From: Streptomyces soli
GTDB lineage: Bacteria; Actinomycetota; Actinomycetes; Streptomycetales; Streptomycetaceae
DNA length: 64,000 nucleotides
Assembly: GCF_003999195.1 (NCBI RefSeq)
Contig: NZ_RJVR01000254.1
Coordinates: 1-64,000, forward strand
Direction: 5' to 3'
Shown: positions 8,728-17,391 of the stretch, piece by piece
Position numbering within the stretch: position 1 is the stretch's first letter
How the letters are laid out: every line of letters begins with the position of its first letter
Notes under the pieces: model-generated
Seen by the model: only the letters and a program-made list of their open reading frames with translations
Told to the model about the DNA's origin: nothing
The model's database searches: none
Position numbers and translations under genes: made by a program

Positions 8728-9597
8728 GTGAACGATGCGCGTCCGGCGGGTGCCGCACCGACCGTCCTGCGAGTGGTGCTCGGCAAACGTCTCCAGGATC
8801 TCCGGGAGCGGGCGGGGCTGAGCTACGAGCAGGCCGCCCACGCGCTGGATGTCACCCACGCCACCATCCGCCGCATGGAGAAGGCGGAGGTCGGCCTGCG
8901 GCTTCCGTACGTCGAGAAGCTGTTGCAGGTCTACGGCATCACCGACCCCTTGGAGGTCGAGAGGTTCCTCGACCTCGTCAAGGAGGCCAACCGGCCGGGC
9001 TGGTGGCACCGCTTCCGCGACGTCCTCCCTGACTGGTTCAGCGCCTTCGTGAGCCTGGAGGGCTCCGCCGTGCTGATCCGCGCGTACGAGCCACATTACA
9101 TACCCGGGTTGCTGCAGACCGACGACTACGCGCACGCCGTGCTGCGCGCCGGCCGCCCGCAGGCCTCCCAGGCGGAGATCGACCGCTCGGTGGCGCTGCG
9201 CCGCGAGCGGCAGGCGCTACTGACACGCGAGGAACCACCCCTGCTGTGGGTGGTGATGGACGAAACGGTCCTGCGCCGCCCGATCGGCGGAGCCGGTGTC
9301 ATGCGCGCCCAGATCTCCCGGCTGATCGAGGCCTGCGACATGCCGCAGATCCGGCTGCAGGTCCTGCCGTTCTCGCTGGGACCACACCCGGCGATGTACG
9401 GGCCGTTCCACATCTTCCGCTTCGCGCAGCCCGAACTGCCCGATGTCGCCTACGTGGAGAGCCTGGTCGGCGCCATCTATCTCGACGAGCGCAACGACGT
9501 CTCCGCCTTCCGCGAGGCCCTGGACCGGATGAGCGCCCAGGCCCCGCAGGCGACCAGGACCCAGGAATTCCTCGACGCCCGGCGCAAGGAGCTGTGA
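8728..9597 (+). CDS. XRE-family HTH regulator with DUF5753 domain
   Basis: The 289-residue protein begins with a helix-turn-helix of XRE type (LGKRLQDLRERAGLSYEQAA, HALDVTHATIRRMEKAE, residues about 17-60), followed by a DUF5753 domain (YEPHYIPGLLQTDDYAHAVL, then LLWVVMDETVLRRPIGG and AYVESLVGAIYLD). The GTG start at 8728 has GGAGG 7 bases upstream. This architecture is greatly expanded in Streptomyces, with members controlling development and antibiotic production, usually beside a small DUF397 protein or an ATPase. Here the partners are the divergent HATPase and the downstream methyltransferase. Confidence 0.9.
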   Translation: MNDARPAGAAPTVLRVVLGKRLQDLRERAGLSYEQAAHALDVTHATIRRMEKAEVGLRLPYVEKLLQVYGITDPLEVERFLDLVKEANRPGWWHRFRDVLPDWFSAFVSLEGSAVLIRAYEPHYIPGLLQTDDYAHAVLRAGRPQASQAEIDRSVALRRERQALLTREEPPLLWVVMDETVLRRPIGGAGVMRAQISRLIEACDMPQIRLQVLPFSLGPHPAMYGPFHIFRFAQPELPDVAYVESLVGAIYLDERNDVSAFREALDRMSAQAPQATRTQEFLDARRKEL

Positions 9598-9670
9598 CGT
9601 GACCTTGACGTCGTCGCACAGGCCGTCACCCGCGCCAACGCAGCACCACCCCCCACCGGAGGACCCGCAC

Positions 9671-10477
9671 ATGACCGACCGCCCCTTCTCCGCCGAGGAG
9701 ATCGACACCAGCCGCCCGCACCCGGCCCGGATGTACGACTACTACCTGGGCGGCAAGGACAACTACGAGGTCGACCGCGAGGCCGCCGAGCAGGTCATCA
9801 AACTGGTTGCGGACGCCCCCGCCAGCGCCCGTGCGAACCGCGCCTTCATGCACCGCGCGGTCCGCACGGTGGTCTCGGGCGGGATCCGCCAGATCATCGA
9901 CATCGGCACGGGGATCCCCACCTCCCCCAACACCCATGAGGTGGCCCGCGAGATCGATCCCGAGGTCAAGGTCGCCTACGTCGACAACGACCCCATCGTC
10001 TCGGTCCACGCGGGCGCCAAGCTCACCAACACCGGCAACACGGGATTCGTACTCGCCGACCTGCGCGACCCGCAGGCGATCCTCGACCACGAGGTGATCC
10101 GCGGGCTGATCGACTTCGACCAGCCGGTGGCCCTGATGCTGATCTCCGTCGTGCACTTCGTCACGCACGAGGAGGACCCGGTCGGCATCATCGCCACCCT
10201 CAGCGAGGCCTTCCCGGCGGGCAGCGCGCTCATCGTCACGCACGCCACGGCCGACCTCCGGCGCCAGGAGCACGGCGACGCCCGGAACGTCTACAAGAGC
10301 GCCACCGTCCCCCTCACCACTCGCACGCAACAGGAAGTCGAGGGGCTCTTCAGGGACTTCGACCTGGTCGAGCCCGGAGTCGTCCAGCTGCCGCTGTGGC
10401 GTCCCGACGGGCCGCAGCCGACCGAGTACGAGCTGGAGAGAGTGCACATCTACGGCGGCGCCGGCTACAAGAAGTAG
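9671..10477 (+). CDS. DUF574-type SAM-dependent methyltransferase
   Basis: The 268-residue protein shows the DUF574 hallmarks: N-terminal SRPHPARMYDYYLGGKDNYE, SAM-binding IRQIIDIGTGIPTSPNTHEV, acidic loop VAYVDNDPIVSVHA, and C-terminal PLWRPDG. ATG 9671 is preceded by GGAGG 8 bases upstream, so the in-frame GTG at 9599 is unlikely. It lies 73 bases behind the XRE-DUF5753 gene on the same strand and is probably co-transcribed. Streptomyces have many such enzymes next to XRE-DUF5753 regulators; the methyl acceptor is not known. Confidence 0.88.
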   Translation: MTDRPFSAEEIDTSRPHPARMYDYYLGGKDNYEVDREAAEQVIKLVADAPASARANRAFMHRAVRTVVSGGIRQIIDIGTGIPTSPNTHEVAREIDPEVKVAYVDNDPIVSVHAGAKLTNTGNTGFVLADLRDPQAILDHEVIRGLIDFDQPVALMLISVVHFVTHEEDPVGIIATLSEAFPAGSALIVTHATADLRRQEHGDARNVYKSATVPLTTRTQQEVEGLFRDFDLVEPGVVQLPLWRPDGPQPTEYELERVHIYGGAGYKK

Positions 10478-10498
10478 GCGGCCGCTCGCAGGAGCCGC

Positions 10499-11713
10499 TC
10501 AGAGGAAGTGAAACCCCGGGCGGGGGTGCATCAGGAAGTCGTGGTGGGAGATGTTCCAAGCGTAGGCCCCGGCCAGCGCGAACACTACCCGGTCCCCCGC
10601 CCGCAGCTCCCCCACCGGCGCCCGCCGGGCCAGCAGGTCCTTGGGCGTGCACAGTTGCCCGGCCAGCGTGACCCGGCCGTCCCGTACGGCGGGGCGCGGC
10701 CACGGATGCGGCCAGTCGTCGGCGGGGAGCACCGTGAAGGGCTGGTCGTGCTGCCGGGTCGCCGGGGTACGCAGGTGGTGGGTGCCGCCGCGCAGGACGG
10801 CGAAGTCCTCGCCGTGGCTGCGCTTCACGTCCAGCACCCCGGTGGCGTACCAGCCGCAGTACGCGGTCAGGGCGCGGCCCGGCTCGATGCGCAGGGTCAC
10901 CCCGGGATGCCGGTCCAGGATCCCGGAGAGCCCGGCGCCGAAGGCCGCCCAGTCGAAGCGCGCCGCCGGGTCGGCGTAGTCCACGGCCATGCCGCCGCCC
11001 ACGTTGACCTCGGGCAGCGCGATCCGGTGGCGGGCCGACAGCCACGCCGCCCAGTCCGTGATGCGCCCGGCCAGCGCCACCTGGGCGGCCGCGTCGAGGC
11101 CGCTGGCGAGGTGGGCGTGGATCCCGCGAAGCCGTAGCCCGCACTGCGGCTCCCCCAGCAGCCGCAGGCATCCGTCGACGTCCGCCGGGTCGATGCCGAA
11201 CGGGGTGGGCCGACCGCCCATCGCCAAGGGCACGCCCTCCAGCGCCTCCGGGGCCACGGGCAGGTTCACCCGCAGGAGTACGTCCACGGTCCGGCCCGCC
11301 GCGTGGCGAGCCGCGAGGGCGCCGAGCAACCGCAACTCGTGCTCGCTCTCGGCGTGGAAGCGCCCCACGCCCAGCCGCAGCGCCGCCTCGATCTCGGCGG
11401 GCGTCTTTCCGGGCGCGCCGAAGGCCAGCGGCGCTTCGGGCAAGGCCGTGCGCACATGGGCCAGTTCGCCGCCCGACGAGACCTCGTAGCCGGTCACGAC
11501 GCCGCTCAGCGCGGCCAGGACCGGGGCTTCGGGGTTGGCCTTGGCCGCGTAATACAGCTCGACGCGGCCGGGCAGCGCGGCGCGCACGGCGGTCGCGTGC
11601 TCGCGCAGCGCCGTCAGGTCGTAGAGGTAGGCGGGCAGGTCGTCGGCGGTCAGCTCGGCGAGGCGGGCGCGGACCGGGGCGGTCATCGTCGCGGCCGTCA
11701 ATGGTGCGTTCAC
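10499..11713 (-). CDS. PLP-dependent (type III fold) decarboxylase of NIS siderophore operon
   Basis: The 404-residue protein is a diaminopimelate/ornithine decarboxylase-like enzyme. The PLP-lysine motif is YYAAKANP (residue about 58), the glycine-rich phosphate site is VNVGGGMAVDY, and EPGRAL and GQLCTPKDLL follow. The latter holds the active-site Cys of this family. It is the last gene of the operon, 19 bases after the NIS synthetase gene. GTG 11713 has GAGG about 9 bases upstream. In staphyloferrin B biosynthesis SbnH, of the same family, decarboxylates a citryl-diaminopropionate intermediate. By analogy this enzyme makes or trims the diamine part of the siderophore. Confidence 0.88.
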   Translation of the reverse strand: MNAPLTAATMTAPVRARLAELTADDLPAYLYDLTALREHATAVRAALPGRVELYYAAKANPEAPVLAALSGVVTGYEVSSGGELAHVRTALPEAPLAFGAPGKTPAEIEAALRLGVGRFHAESEHELRLLGALAARHAAGRTVDVLLRVNLPVAPEALEGVPLAMGGRPTPFGIDPADVDGCLRLLGEPQCGLRLRGIHAHLASGLDAAAQVALAGRITDWAAWLSARHRIALPEVNVGGGMAVDYADPAARFDWAAFGAGLSGILDRHPGVTLRIEPGRALTAYCGWYATGVLDVKRSHGEDFAVLRGGTHHLRTPATRQHDQPFTVLPADDWPHPWPRPAVRDGRVTLAGQLCTPKDLLARRAPVGELRAGDRVVFALAGAYAWNISHHDFLMHPRPGFHFL

Positions 11714-11732
11714 TCAGTGTCGCCTCGCGATG

Positions 11733-13460
11733 TCACGCCGGATCGGCCCGGGGGCCGCTTTTCGTGGGGGTACGGGCGTCGCCCCCCGGGGAAATGCAGG
11801 ATTCGTCGCTCCAGGGCGCGAGGGGCGAGGGGACGCCGACGTAGCCGCTGCTGCGGTCGGCCTGGCGCCGCCAGCGGGTGAGGAGGTTGGCCTTGGCCGG
11901 CAGCGGGGCCCCGTCGAGCAGGGCGCGGAGCCTGGGCGGGCAGCCGTGTTCGGCTCCGTACTCGCGCAGCGTGGCGTGGACCCGGGCCCATAGGGCGGGT
12001 TCCAGGTCCGGGTGCAGGTCGGCGAGGGCCGCCGCCAGCTCGGCGAGGTGGTTGACGAACAGGCAGTACACGACGCGGTCCCAGCCACGGCGCTCGTCGT
12101 AGGCCATGGGCCCTGCCACCTCGGCGGGCAGTGACGCGAGCAGGGTGGCATGGTGCCCGGGCAGCAGCTTGGTGCCCTCCATGTCGCGGAAGAGCGCCTG
12201 CGCGGGCCGGCCGTCGCCGTCCACGCCGATCAGCGCGTTCTGCAGATGGGGTTCGAGGACGACGCCGTGCTCGAAGTACGCCGCCATCACCGGCGGCACG
12301 AGCAGCCGCAGGTACGCCGACCACCACTCCAGGGCGGCGCCGGGCCCGGCGCCTTCCAGCAGCCGGGTGATGTGGCCGGAGCTGGTGGGGTACTCGTCGG
12401 CCACGGCGGCGGCGAGCAGCGGGGTCACCCCAGTGGGCAGGCGGCGTTCGGGCCCTTCCCTGACGATCACGCCCAGGCCTTCGAGCAGCGCCGGGTCGCC
12501 GGGCATCCCGAGGGCGAGGCTGCGGTAGGCGGGCTCACGCAGCACCCCGTGGCCGGGGAAGCGGGCGGCCAGCTTGTCCAGCACGGGGGCCAGGGCCCGG
12601 GTGAGGGTGACGGCGCCGGTCAGCTCGTACGAGGCGTTCTTGCGCAGGCAGTTGGTGATGCGGACGTTGAGGCTGAACTTCAGGAACATCCCCTCGCCGT
12701 GCAGGGTGCGTACCGACGCGGTGGGCGTGAAGGGCGCCCCGGCGGTCCCCAGGTCGAGGATGTCACCGGCGGCGAGGGCGGCCCGCAGCAGCGGATGGCC
12801 GCTCAGCAGCTCGTACTGCCAGGGGTGGGCGGGCAGCAGCCGGTGACCTTCGGGCACTGGGCGGAGACGGTCGAGCGCGGCGGCCGCCCACGGCTCCGCG
12901 CTCTCCTCGGCGACGAGCCGGGACCGTACGGCGAGATGGCGCAGCGGGAAGGCGGCGCCGGCCTCGGGCGCGTAGGCGGACCAGGCGTCCGGGCCGCCGG
13001 TCCGGGCCTTGGGGGTGGGATGGAAGCGGTGCCCGAAGACCAGGGCCTGTTCGGATTCGAGGTAGCGGGAGCCCGGCGCGGGCCGCTGCGCGTCGAGGGC
13101 GGCGGCGACCCCCTCGTGGCTGGAGGCGAGCTGCGCCAGGAACTCGTCATTGGCCACACCGGTACGCGCGGTCAGCTCGGCGTGCACCTCCTCGGCGAGC
13201 TGCCGCCAGCCCAGTTCGGTCCAGCCGTCGCCCTGCTGGCGCCACGCGGGTCCGGCGAAGCGGTGGGCGCCGGTGAGCGACATGCGGCGAAGGGCGACGC
13301 GCAGCACCGTCCCGTGGGCGGGCAGCCGCAGCAGCAGTTGGCCGTCGGTGACTGCGGTGCTGTGTTCGGGCCCGCACACCTCGCGCAGCAGGCAGTTGAG
13401 CAGGGTGTGGGCGACGACGTGGTCAGCGGTGGGCAGCCCGGTGGGCACGGTGGTACTCAT
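11733..13460 (-). CDS. IucA/IucC-family NIS siderophore synthetase (second)
   Basis: The 575-residue protein is full length for the family. Typical stretches are LLPAHPWQYELLS, MFLKFSLNVRITNCLRKNAS (ATP/carboxylate binding), EPHLQNALIGVDGDG and FRDMEGTKLLPGHH. These enzymes use ATP to adenylate a citrate or dicarboxylate carboxyl group and couple it to an amine or alcohol. Its ATG overlaps the TGA of the preceding synthetase gene (ATGA, 4 bases), so the two are translated together. Two synthetases in one operon imply two condensations, on the two ends of a citrate-like core or on two amines. The last 25 residues are a disordered tail. Confidence 0.92.
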   Translation of the reverse strand: MSTTVPTGLPTADHVVAHTLLNCLLREVCGPEHSTAVTDGQLLLRLPAHGTVLRVALRRMSLTGAHRFAGPAWRQQGDGWTELGWRQLAEEVHAELTARTGVANDEFLAQLASSHEGVAAALDAQRPAPGSRYLESEQALVFGHRFHPTPKARTGGPDAWSAYAPEAGAAFPLRHLAVRSRLVAEESAEPWAAAALDRLRPVPEGHRLLPAHPWQYELLSGHPLLRAALAAGDILDLGTAGAPFTPTASVRTLHGEGMFLKFSLNVRITNCLRKNASYELTGAVTLTRALAPVLDKLAARFPGHGVLREPAYRSLALGMPGDPALLEGLGVIVREGPERRLPTGVTPLLAAAVADEYPTSSGHITRLLEGAGPGAALEWWSAYLRLLVPPVMAAYFEHGVVLEPHLQNALIGVDGDGRPAQALFRDMEGTKLLPGHHATLLASLPAEVAGPMAYDERRGWDRVVYCLFVNHLAELAAALADLHPDLEPALWARVHATLREYGAEHGCPPRLRALLDGAPLPAKANLLTRWRRQADRSSGYVGVPSPLAPWSDESCISPGGDARTPTKSGPRADPA

Positions 13461-15160
13461 GGCCGTCCCCCGTCCGGGCGCCGCAGGTAGTTGGGGCCGG
13501 TGGTGTAGTGCTTGTTGATGTCGGCCACCCCGGACCGCTCCTTGCTGAGCAGCGTGCCGGCGGTGACCATCGCCTTGACCGGGAGGCGGGCCGAGTCCAG
13601 GACATGGGCGCGCAGCCGGGGGCAGGCCATGGCGTCGAGCCGGTCGCGTACGAGGTCGAGGATCCGGTCGCGGTGTTCTGGCAGGCCGAAGGCGAAGGCC
13701 GCCGCGCACAGGTGGACGGTGATCGTGGTGAAGAGGTCGGCGAGCGGCTTGTCGCCGTCGGTGAAGGTGCGCGGGTCGGCGAAGCCGGGGACGAAGCCGA
13801 TGGCGTCCTTCAGGCGGTGCGGGTTGATGCGGGGGCCGTCGTTGTCCTTGAGGAGCAGCCGGGCGCGGGACCGGCCGGAGACCTGGTCGAGGACCAGGGA
13901 GATGTTCTGCTGGTGCGATTCCAGGGCGATACCGTACGTGAAGAGGCTGGTCTGCCAGTCGATGAGCGGCGTGAGAAAGGCGTCGTACAGGGCCGGGACA
14001 TCACCGTCGTGGAAGCGGTCGGCCAGCCGATCGACGACCCGCCCCCCGCCGGGTTCCTCGGCGAGCAGCGCCGCCAGCGGGACGATCACGGCGCCTTCGA
14101 GGTCTGGCGGGTAGCGGCGGCGCAGCACGGCGAGGAGTTCGTCCCCGGCGTGGAGGTGCTGCTGCTCGTCGGCCAGGAGGATCCGGCCCCGGAAGCGCGG
14201 TTCGCGGTCCAGGACGGTCCGCAGGAGCCGTTCCGTGGTGGCGCCGTCCTCGAAGGTGCCGGCCTTGACGGTGCGCCGGTTGCGCAGGCCGAGGGTGGCG
14301 GTGGGCAGCGGCAGCTTGAGGTGCACGGACGGATCGTCGGCGAGGGCGAGGGTGCGCATGGACAGGGTGGGCACGACGGTGAGCCGGGACGCCTCGGCGC
14401 GGACGGCGTGCTCGGGCAGATGCCCGAAGGCCAGGGGGTGGACGGGCATGGTGATGTGGCTGTCGTCCAGGTGCGTCAGTCCGAGGTCGCCGGGGACCGG
14501 CCACCCGTCGGAAACCCCGGGGACCGGTGAGGTCACGTCGGCCCGCGGTACCACAGTCCAGCGCAGTTCGAAGGACGGATGGAACTCCGGTGCGTACCTG
14601 CGCAGTTGGGCTTCCCCCAGGTCGGCCCGCCCCCGTGCCGTCGGGTAGACCGGGTGGTCGCGGTAGGCCGCGAGGGTGTCGAAGGCGAGCGAGGCGGCCC
14701 AGCCGGTCCAGTCCGCCGGGTCGGCGCCGTAAGTGGCGGCCAGCCGTTCCCGTACGGGCCCGGCGGCACCGGCCTGGAGCCGCATCGTGGCCACCGTCTG
14801 CCGGCACTCGGCGGCGAAGGCCGCGAACCCGCCCCGGTCCTGGGGATCGGCCAGGTCGCCGAGGGCGCCGATGACGCGGTCGAGGCCGGTGAGTGAGGCG
14901 CCGTCCGGTTCGCTTTCCAGGAGCGGGAGCCGGGCGGCGTACTCGCACTGGAAGCCGTCGTCGGCGACCGGCAGCAGCAGCGCGCAGCGCGCCGGCGAGG
15001 CCGCCACGGGCAGCCGCAGCCACAGCCCGTCGGCGCGCCGAAGCGGTGTACTGCGGGTGCGCAGGCCGACCGTGTCCTCGCGCAGCAACGCGCTGAGCAC
15101 CCGCAACAACAGCTCGTCCTCGGCCGATTCCGCCGTCGGGTCGGCGGCCGTGGTCGTCAC
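13457..15160 (-). CDS. IucA/IucC-family NIS siderophore synthetase (first)
   Basis: The 567-residue protein is a complete NIS synthetase with HPSFELRWTVVPRADV, MPVHPLAFGHLPEHA, VHLKLPLPTATLGLRNRRTV, ALESHQQNISLVLD and LLLKDNDGPRINPHRL. The LKLPLPTATLG segment differs from the FSLNVRITN of the other synthetase, so the two belong to different specificity groups. Its GTG overlaps the TGA of the ATP-grasp gene by 4 bases, and its own stop overlaps the next start. The closest described groups are those for achromobactin/staphyloferrin-like assembly; the exact acyl substrate cannot be read from sequence. Confidence 0.92.
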   Translation of the reverse strand: MTTTAADPTAESAEDELLLRVLSALLREDTVGLRTRSTPLRRADGLWLRLPVAASPARCALLLPVADDGFQCEYAARLPLLESEPDGASLTGLDRVIGALGDLADPQDRGGFAAFAAECRQTVATMRLQAGAAGPVRERLAATYGADPADWTGWAASLAFDTLAAYRDHPVYPTARGRADLGEAQLRRYAPEFHPSFELRWTVVPRADVTSPVPGVSDGWPVPGDLGLTHLDDSHITMPVHPLAFGHLPEHAVRAEASRLTVVPTLSMRTLALADDPSVHLKLPLPTATLGLRNRRTVKAGTFEDGATTERLLRTVLDREPRFRGRILLADEQQHLHAGDELLAVLRRRYPPDLEGAVIVPLAALLAEEPGGGRVVDRLADRFHDGDVPALYDAFLTPLIDWQTSLFTYGIALESHQQNISLVLDQVSGRSRARLLLKDNDGPRINPHRLKDAIGFVPGFADPRTFTDGDKPLADLFTTITVHLCAAAFAFGLPEHRDRILDLVRDRLDAMACPRLRAHVLDSARLPVKAMVTAGTLLSKERSGVADINKHYTTGPNYLRRPDGGRP

Positions 15161-16380
15161 GGTGTGATCTCCCAGCGCTGTGCCGCGATGAAGTCCGCCA
15201 CGGCCCGGTTGACGGTTTCCTGTTCGGTGCCGGTGGCCCGGACCACGCCGAGAAAGTCGCGGTTGGTGCCGTACACCTCGTGCCGCTCACCGATGCTCCG
15301 CAGCGGCCGGTACGTCAGACGAACGCCGTCCACCGTGAGTTCCTGGGCACCGGGTGCGGCGGTCAGGGTGCCCGCGCGGTCGGCGCAGGGGTAGTCGAGC
15401 CGGGCCCTTGCGTCGGTGCGGGCACCGAGGTCTGCGGGCAGAGGTTCGCCGAGGTGGGTGCGCAGGACGGTCTCGAAGTACAGGATGCCGAGGAGCCCGG
15501 CGAGCAGCAGGTCGCACTGGTCGCCGATGGCCCGGTAGTTCACCTCGACGAGGCGGGGGCGGCCGTCGGTCTGGAGGATGAACTCGGTGTGGCAGGCGCC
15601 GAATCCCACGCCGAGGGCCTTGAGCTGGGTGAGCAGCTCGTCGACGACGGCCGGGTCGTGGGCGGGGACGAAGTCGAGCCGCTCCTCGATGAAGTGCGGC
15701 GGGACGGACAGCCAGGTGTGGAAGCCGCCGAGGACGTGCAGGGTGCTGCCGTCACCGAGGGTTTCCAGGGTGTAGAGCTCGCCGGCCAGGAACTCCTCGG
15801 CGACCAGGGCCGTTCCGGGCCTGCGGGCACGAATTCGCGCGCAGTACCGCAGCAGTTCCTCCGGTCCGGTCGCGAGGAGGACGTCCTCGCTGGCCACGCC
15901 TTCACGCGGTTTGACGACCAGCGGCCACGGGAGGTCCTGGCCGAGCAGTGTGGCGGGGTCCTGGTCCGGGCCGAGTTCGGCCGAGCGGACGGTGTCCGCG
16001 CCGGTGGCGGCGAGGTGGCGTCGCATCTGCGCCTTGTTCTTGGTGCGCAGGGCCGCCTTCCAGTCCTTGGCGGGCAGTCCGAAGTACTCGGCGGCCAGCG
16101 CGGTCTGGGTCTGCAGATGGTCGCTGTTGGAGAAGACCGCGTCCGGGGCGTGGTGCCGTGAGATCCGGCCGATCACCTCGCGGAAGTCCCGGACCTCGCA
16201 GGCGAGGACCTCCACTCCCGGCAGACCGGCGTACGCGCGCCGGTGGGCGGCGGCGTGGCCGGGTCCGGTGAGGACGGTGACCTCGAGGCCGAGGAGGTCC
16301 GCGGCCGGGAGGAAGCCTTCGGTGACGGAGTCGGTCGGATTCTGGGCGAGCGCGTAGAGCCGCCGTCGGGGCATTGACAC
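15157..16380 (-). CDS. ATP-grasp ligase, first gene of siderophore operon
   Basis: The 407-residue protein has the ATP-grasp arrangement: a Rossmann-like N-terminal domain, LPWPLVVKPREGVASEDVLL (ATP-binding lysine and flexible loop, near residue 155-175), ALVAEEFLAGELYTLETLGD, and metal-binding PRLVEVNYRAIGDQCD. Such ligases form amide bonds between an amino acid and a carboxylate. GTG 16380 and an ATG two codons later (16374) are both possible; neither has a Shine-Dalgarno sequence, so the transcript may be leaderless or nearly so. Iron boxes lie 10-28 and 61-79 bases upstream. In this operon it probably adds or builds an amino-acid unit of the siderophore. Confidence 0.87.
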   Translation of the reverse strand: MSMPRRRLYALAQNPTDSVTEGFLPAADLLGLEVTVLTGPGHAAAHRRAYAGLPGVEVLACEVRDFREVIGRISRHHAPDAVFSNSDHLQTQTALAAEYFGLPAKDWKAALRTKNKAQMRRHLAATGADTVRSAELGPDQDPATLLGQDLPWPLVVKPREGVASEDVLLATGPEELLRYCARIRARRPGTALVAEEFLAGELYTLETLGDGSTLHVLGGFHTWLSVPPHFIEERLDFVPAHDPAVVDELLTQLKALGVGFGACHTEFILQTDGRPRLVEVNYRAIGDQCDLLLAGLLGILYFETVLRTHLGEPLPADLGARTDARARLDYPCADRAGTLTAAPGAQELTVDGVRLTYRPLRSIGERHEVYGTNRDFLGVVRATGTEQETVNRAVADFIAAQRWEITP

Positions 16381-16389
16381 GAGATCAAC

Positions 16390-16408
16390 TTAGGGTTGCC
16401 ATACCTCA
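16390..16408. promoter_or_regulatory. Iron box (IdeR/DmdR1-type), degenerate copy
   Basis: TTAGGGTTGCCATACCTCA keeps the outer TTAGG and ACCT parts of the 19-bp IdeR/DmdR1 operator but the centre and last bases deviate. It lies 10 bases upstream of the ATP-grasp start, where an iron-loaded repressor would block transcription. Confidence 0.6.
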
Positions 16409-16440
16409 GTGTGTCAAGTTGCTTCCCGCGAGCAGAGCAT

Positions 16441-16459
16441 TAAGGTTAGCCTTACCTTA
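16441..16459. promoter_or_regulatory. Iron box (IdeR/DmdR1-type), consensus copy
   Basis: TAAGGTTAGCCTTACCTTA fits the known IdeR/DtxR/DmdR1 operator TWAGGTTAGSCTWACCTWA at every position, with near-perfect dyad symmetry. It sits between the divergent siderophore operon (start 16380) and the fhuF-like gene (start 16509), so one site can silence both when iron is plentiful. Confidence 0.92.
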
Positions 16460-16508
16460 ATCGGCTCTTCCGCCTGCGTGTTGAACCCTGTGTGTTGAAC
16501 GGAGTGCC

Positions 16509-17315
16509 ATGCTCACCCTGCCTCCCCCGGCCCGGGCCGCCACGCCCGCCCCGGCGGCCTACGCCTTCCGGCTGCTGGCCGGAATGTGCGAGGCGCTTCC
16601 CCTGGAGGTGACGGACGGCGGCCACCCCACGGACACGTTCGGCGGCACCTGGTGGGACACGGCTCAGCTGACCGGCCGCCCGGAGGCCCTGCGTGCCGTC
16701 CTCGACGGCGAGTCCGTCCGCATCCTGAACGCGTACGGGCACACCGCCCGCCCCGATGTCGCCGCGTCGCGCGTCCTGCACCACTACCTGTGGTCCACCG
16801 GGCTCCTGCTCGGCGGCCCCTGGTACCTGCAGCGGCGGATTCCCCTGATCCGCCCGCAGGAGCTCTGGATCGAGCCCCGGACCGGCACCTTCGCCATCGC
16901 GCCCGGCTCGTTCGCCTCGCCGCCCGGCCGGGAGGCCTCGCATGCCGCGCTGCGGGCGGCCTTCGCGGAGTTCGTGACGCCGCTGCTGGCCGCCTTCCGG
17001 CCCGAGATCAGGCGCGGACCCCGGGCGCTGTGGGGCATGGCCGGCGACGATCTGGTCTCCGCCGTCTGGTACCTCGGCCGCCTCCTCGGCCAGGAGCGGG
17101 TCGCCGTACGCGAGGCGGCCGCCCTTCTGCCGGACGACACCCCGCCCTTCCCCTCCGGCGCGGGCTTCCGCGACCTGCGGGGCGCTTCCGGCCGCTCGTA
17201 CGCGACCCGGACCAGGGCCGGGTGCTGCCTGTTCTACGTCATCCGCCCCGGCGAGGCCTGCCTCACCTGCCCGCGCGCGGCCGACGCGGAGCGGCTGCGC
17301 CGACTGGAGGGGTAG
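16509..17315 (+). CDS. FhuF-like [2Fe-2S] siderophore-iron reductase
   Basis: The 268-residue protein ends with GCCLFYVIRPGEACLTCPR, the C-C-x10-C-x2-C cluster ligand set that defines FhuF-type ferric-siderophore reductases. The middle has the usual LWGMAGDDLVSAVWYLGR helix. ATG 16509 follows GGAGTG at good spacing. It is divergent from the siderophore operon and shares the iron boxes, so its expected role is to release iron from the imported ferric-siderophore in the cytoplasm. No siderophore ABC importer or exporter lies in this neighbourhood. Confidence 0.9.
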   Translation: MLTLPPPARAATPAPAAYAFRLLAGMCEALPLEVTDGGHPTDTFGGTWWDTAQLTGRPEALRAVLDGESVRILNAYGHTARPDVAASRVLHHYLWSTGLLLGGPWYLQRRIPLIRPQELWIEPRTGTFAIAPGSFASPPGREASHAALRAAFAEFVTPLLAAFRPEIRRGPRALWGMAGDDLVSAVWYLGRLLGQERVAVREAAALLPDDTPPFPSGAGFRDLRGASGRSYATRTRAGCCLFYVIRPGEACLTCPRAADAERLRRLEG

Positions 17316-17391
17316 CCAGGGACCAGGGATGTCAGCGGGCTGACACCGCGTCTTCGCCCGGCGCTCACCTCGGGGGCCGATGCTCTGACGT

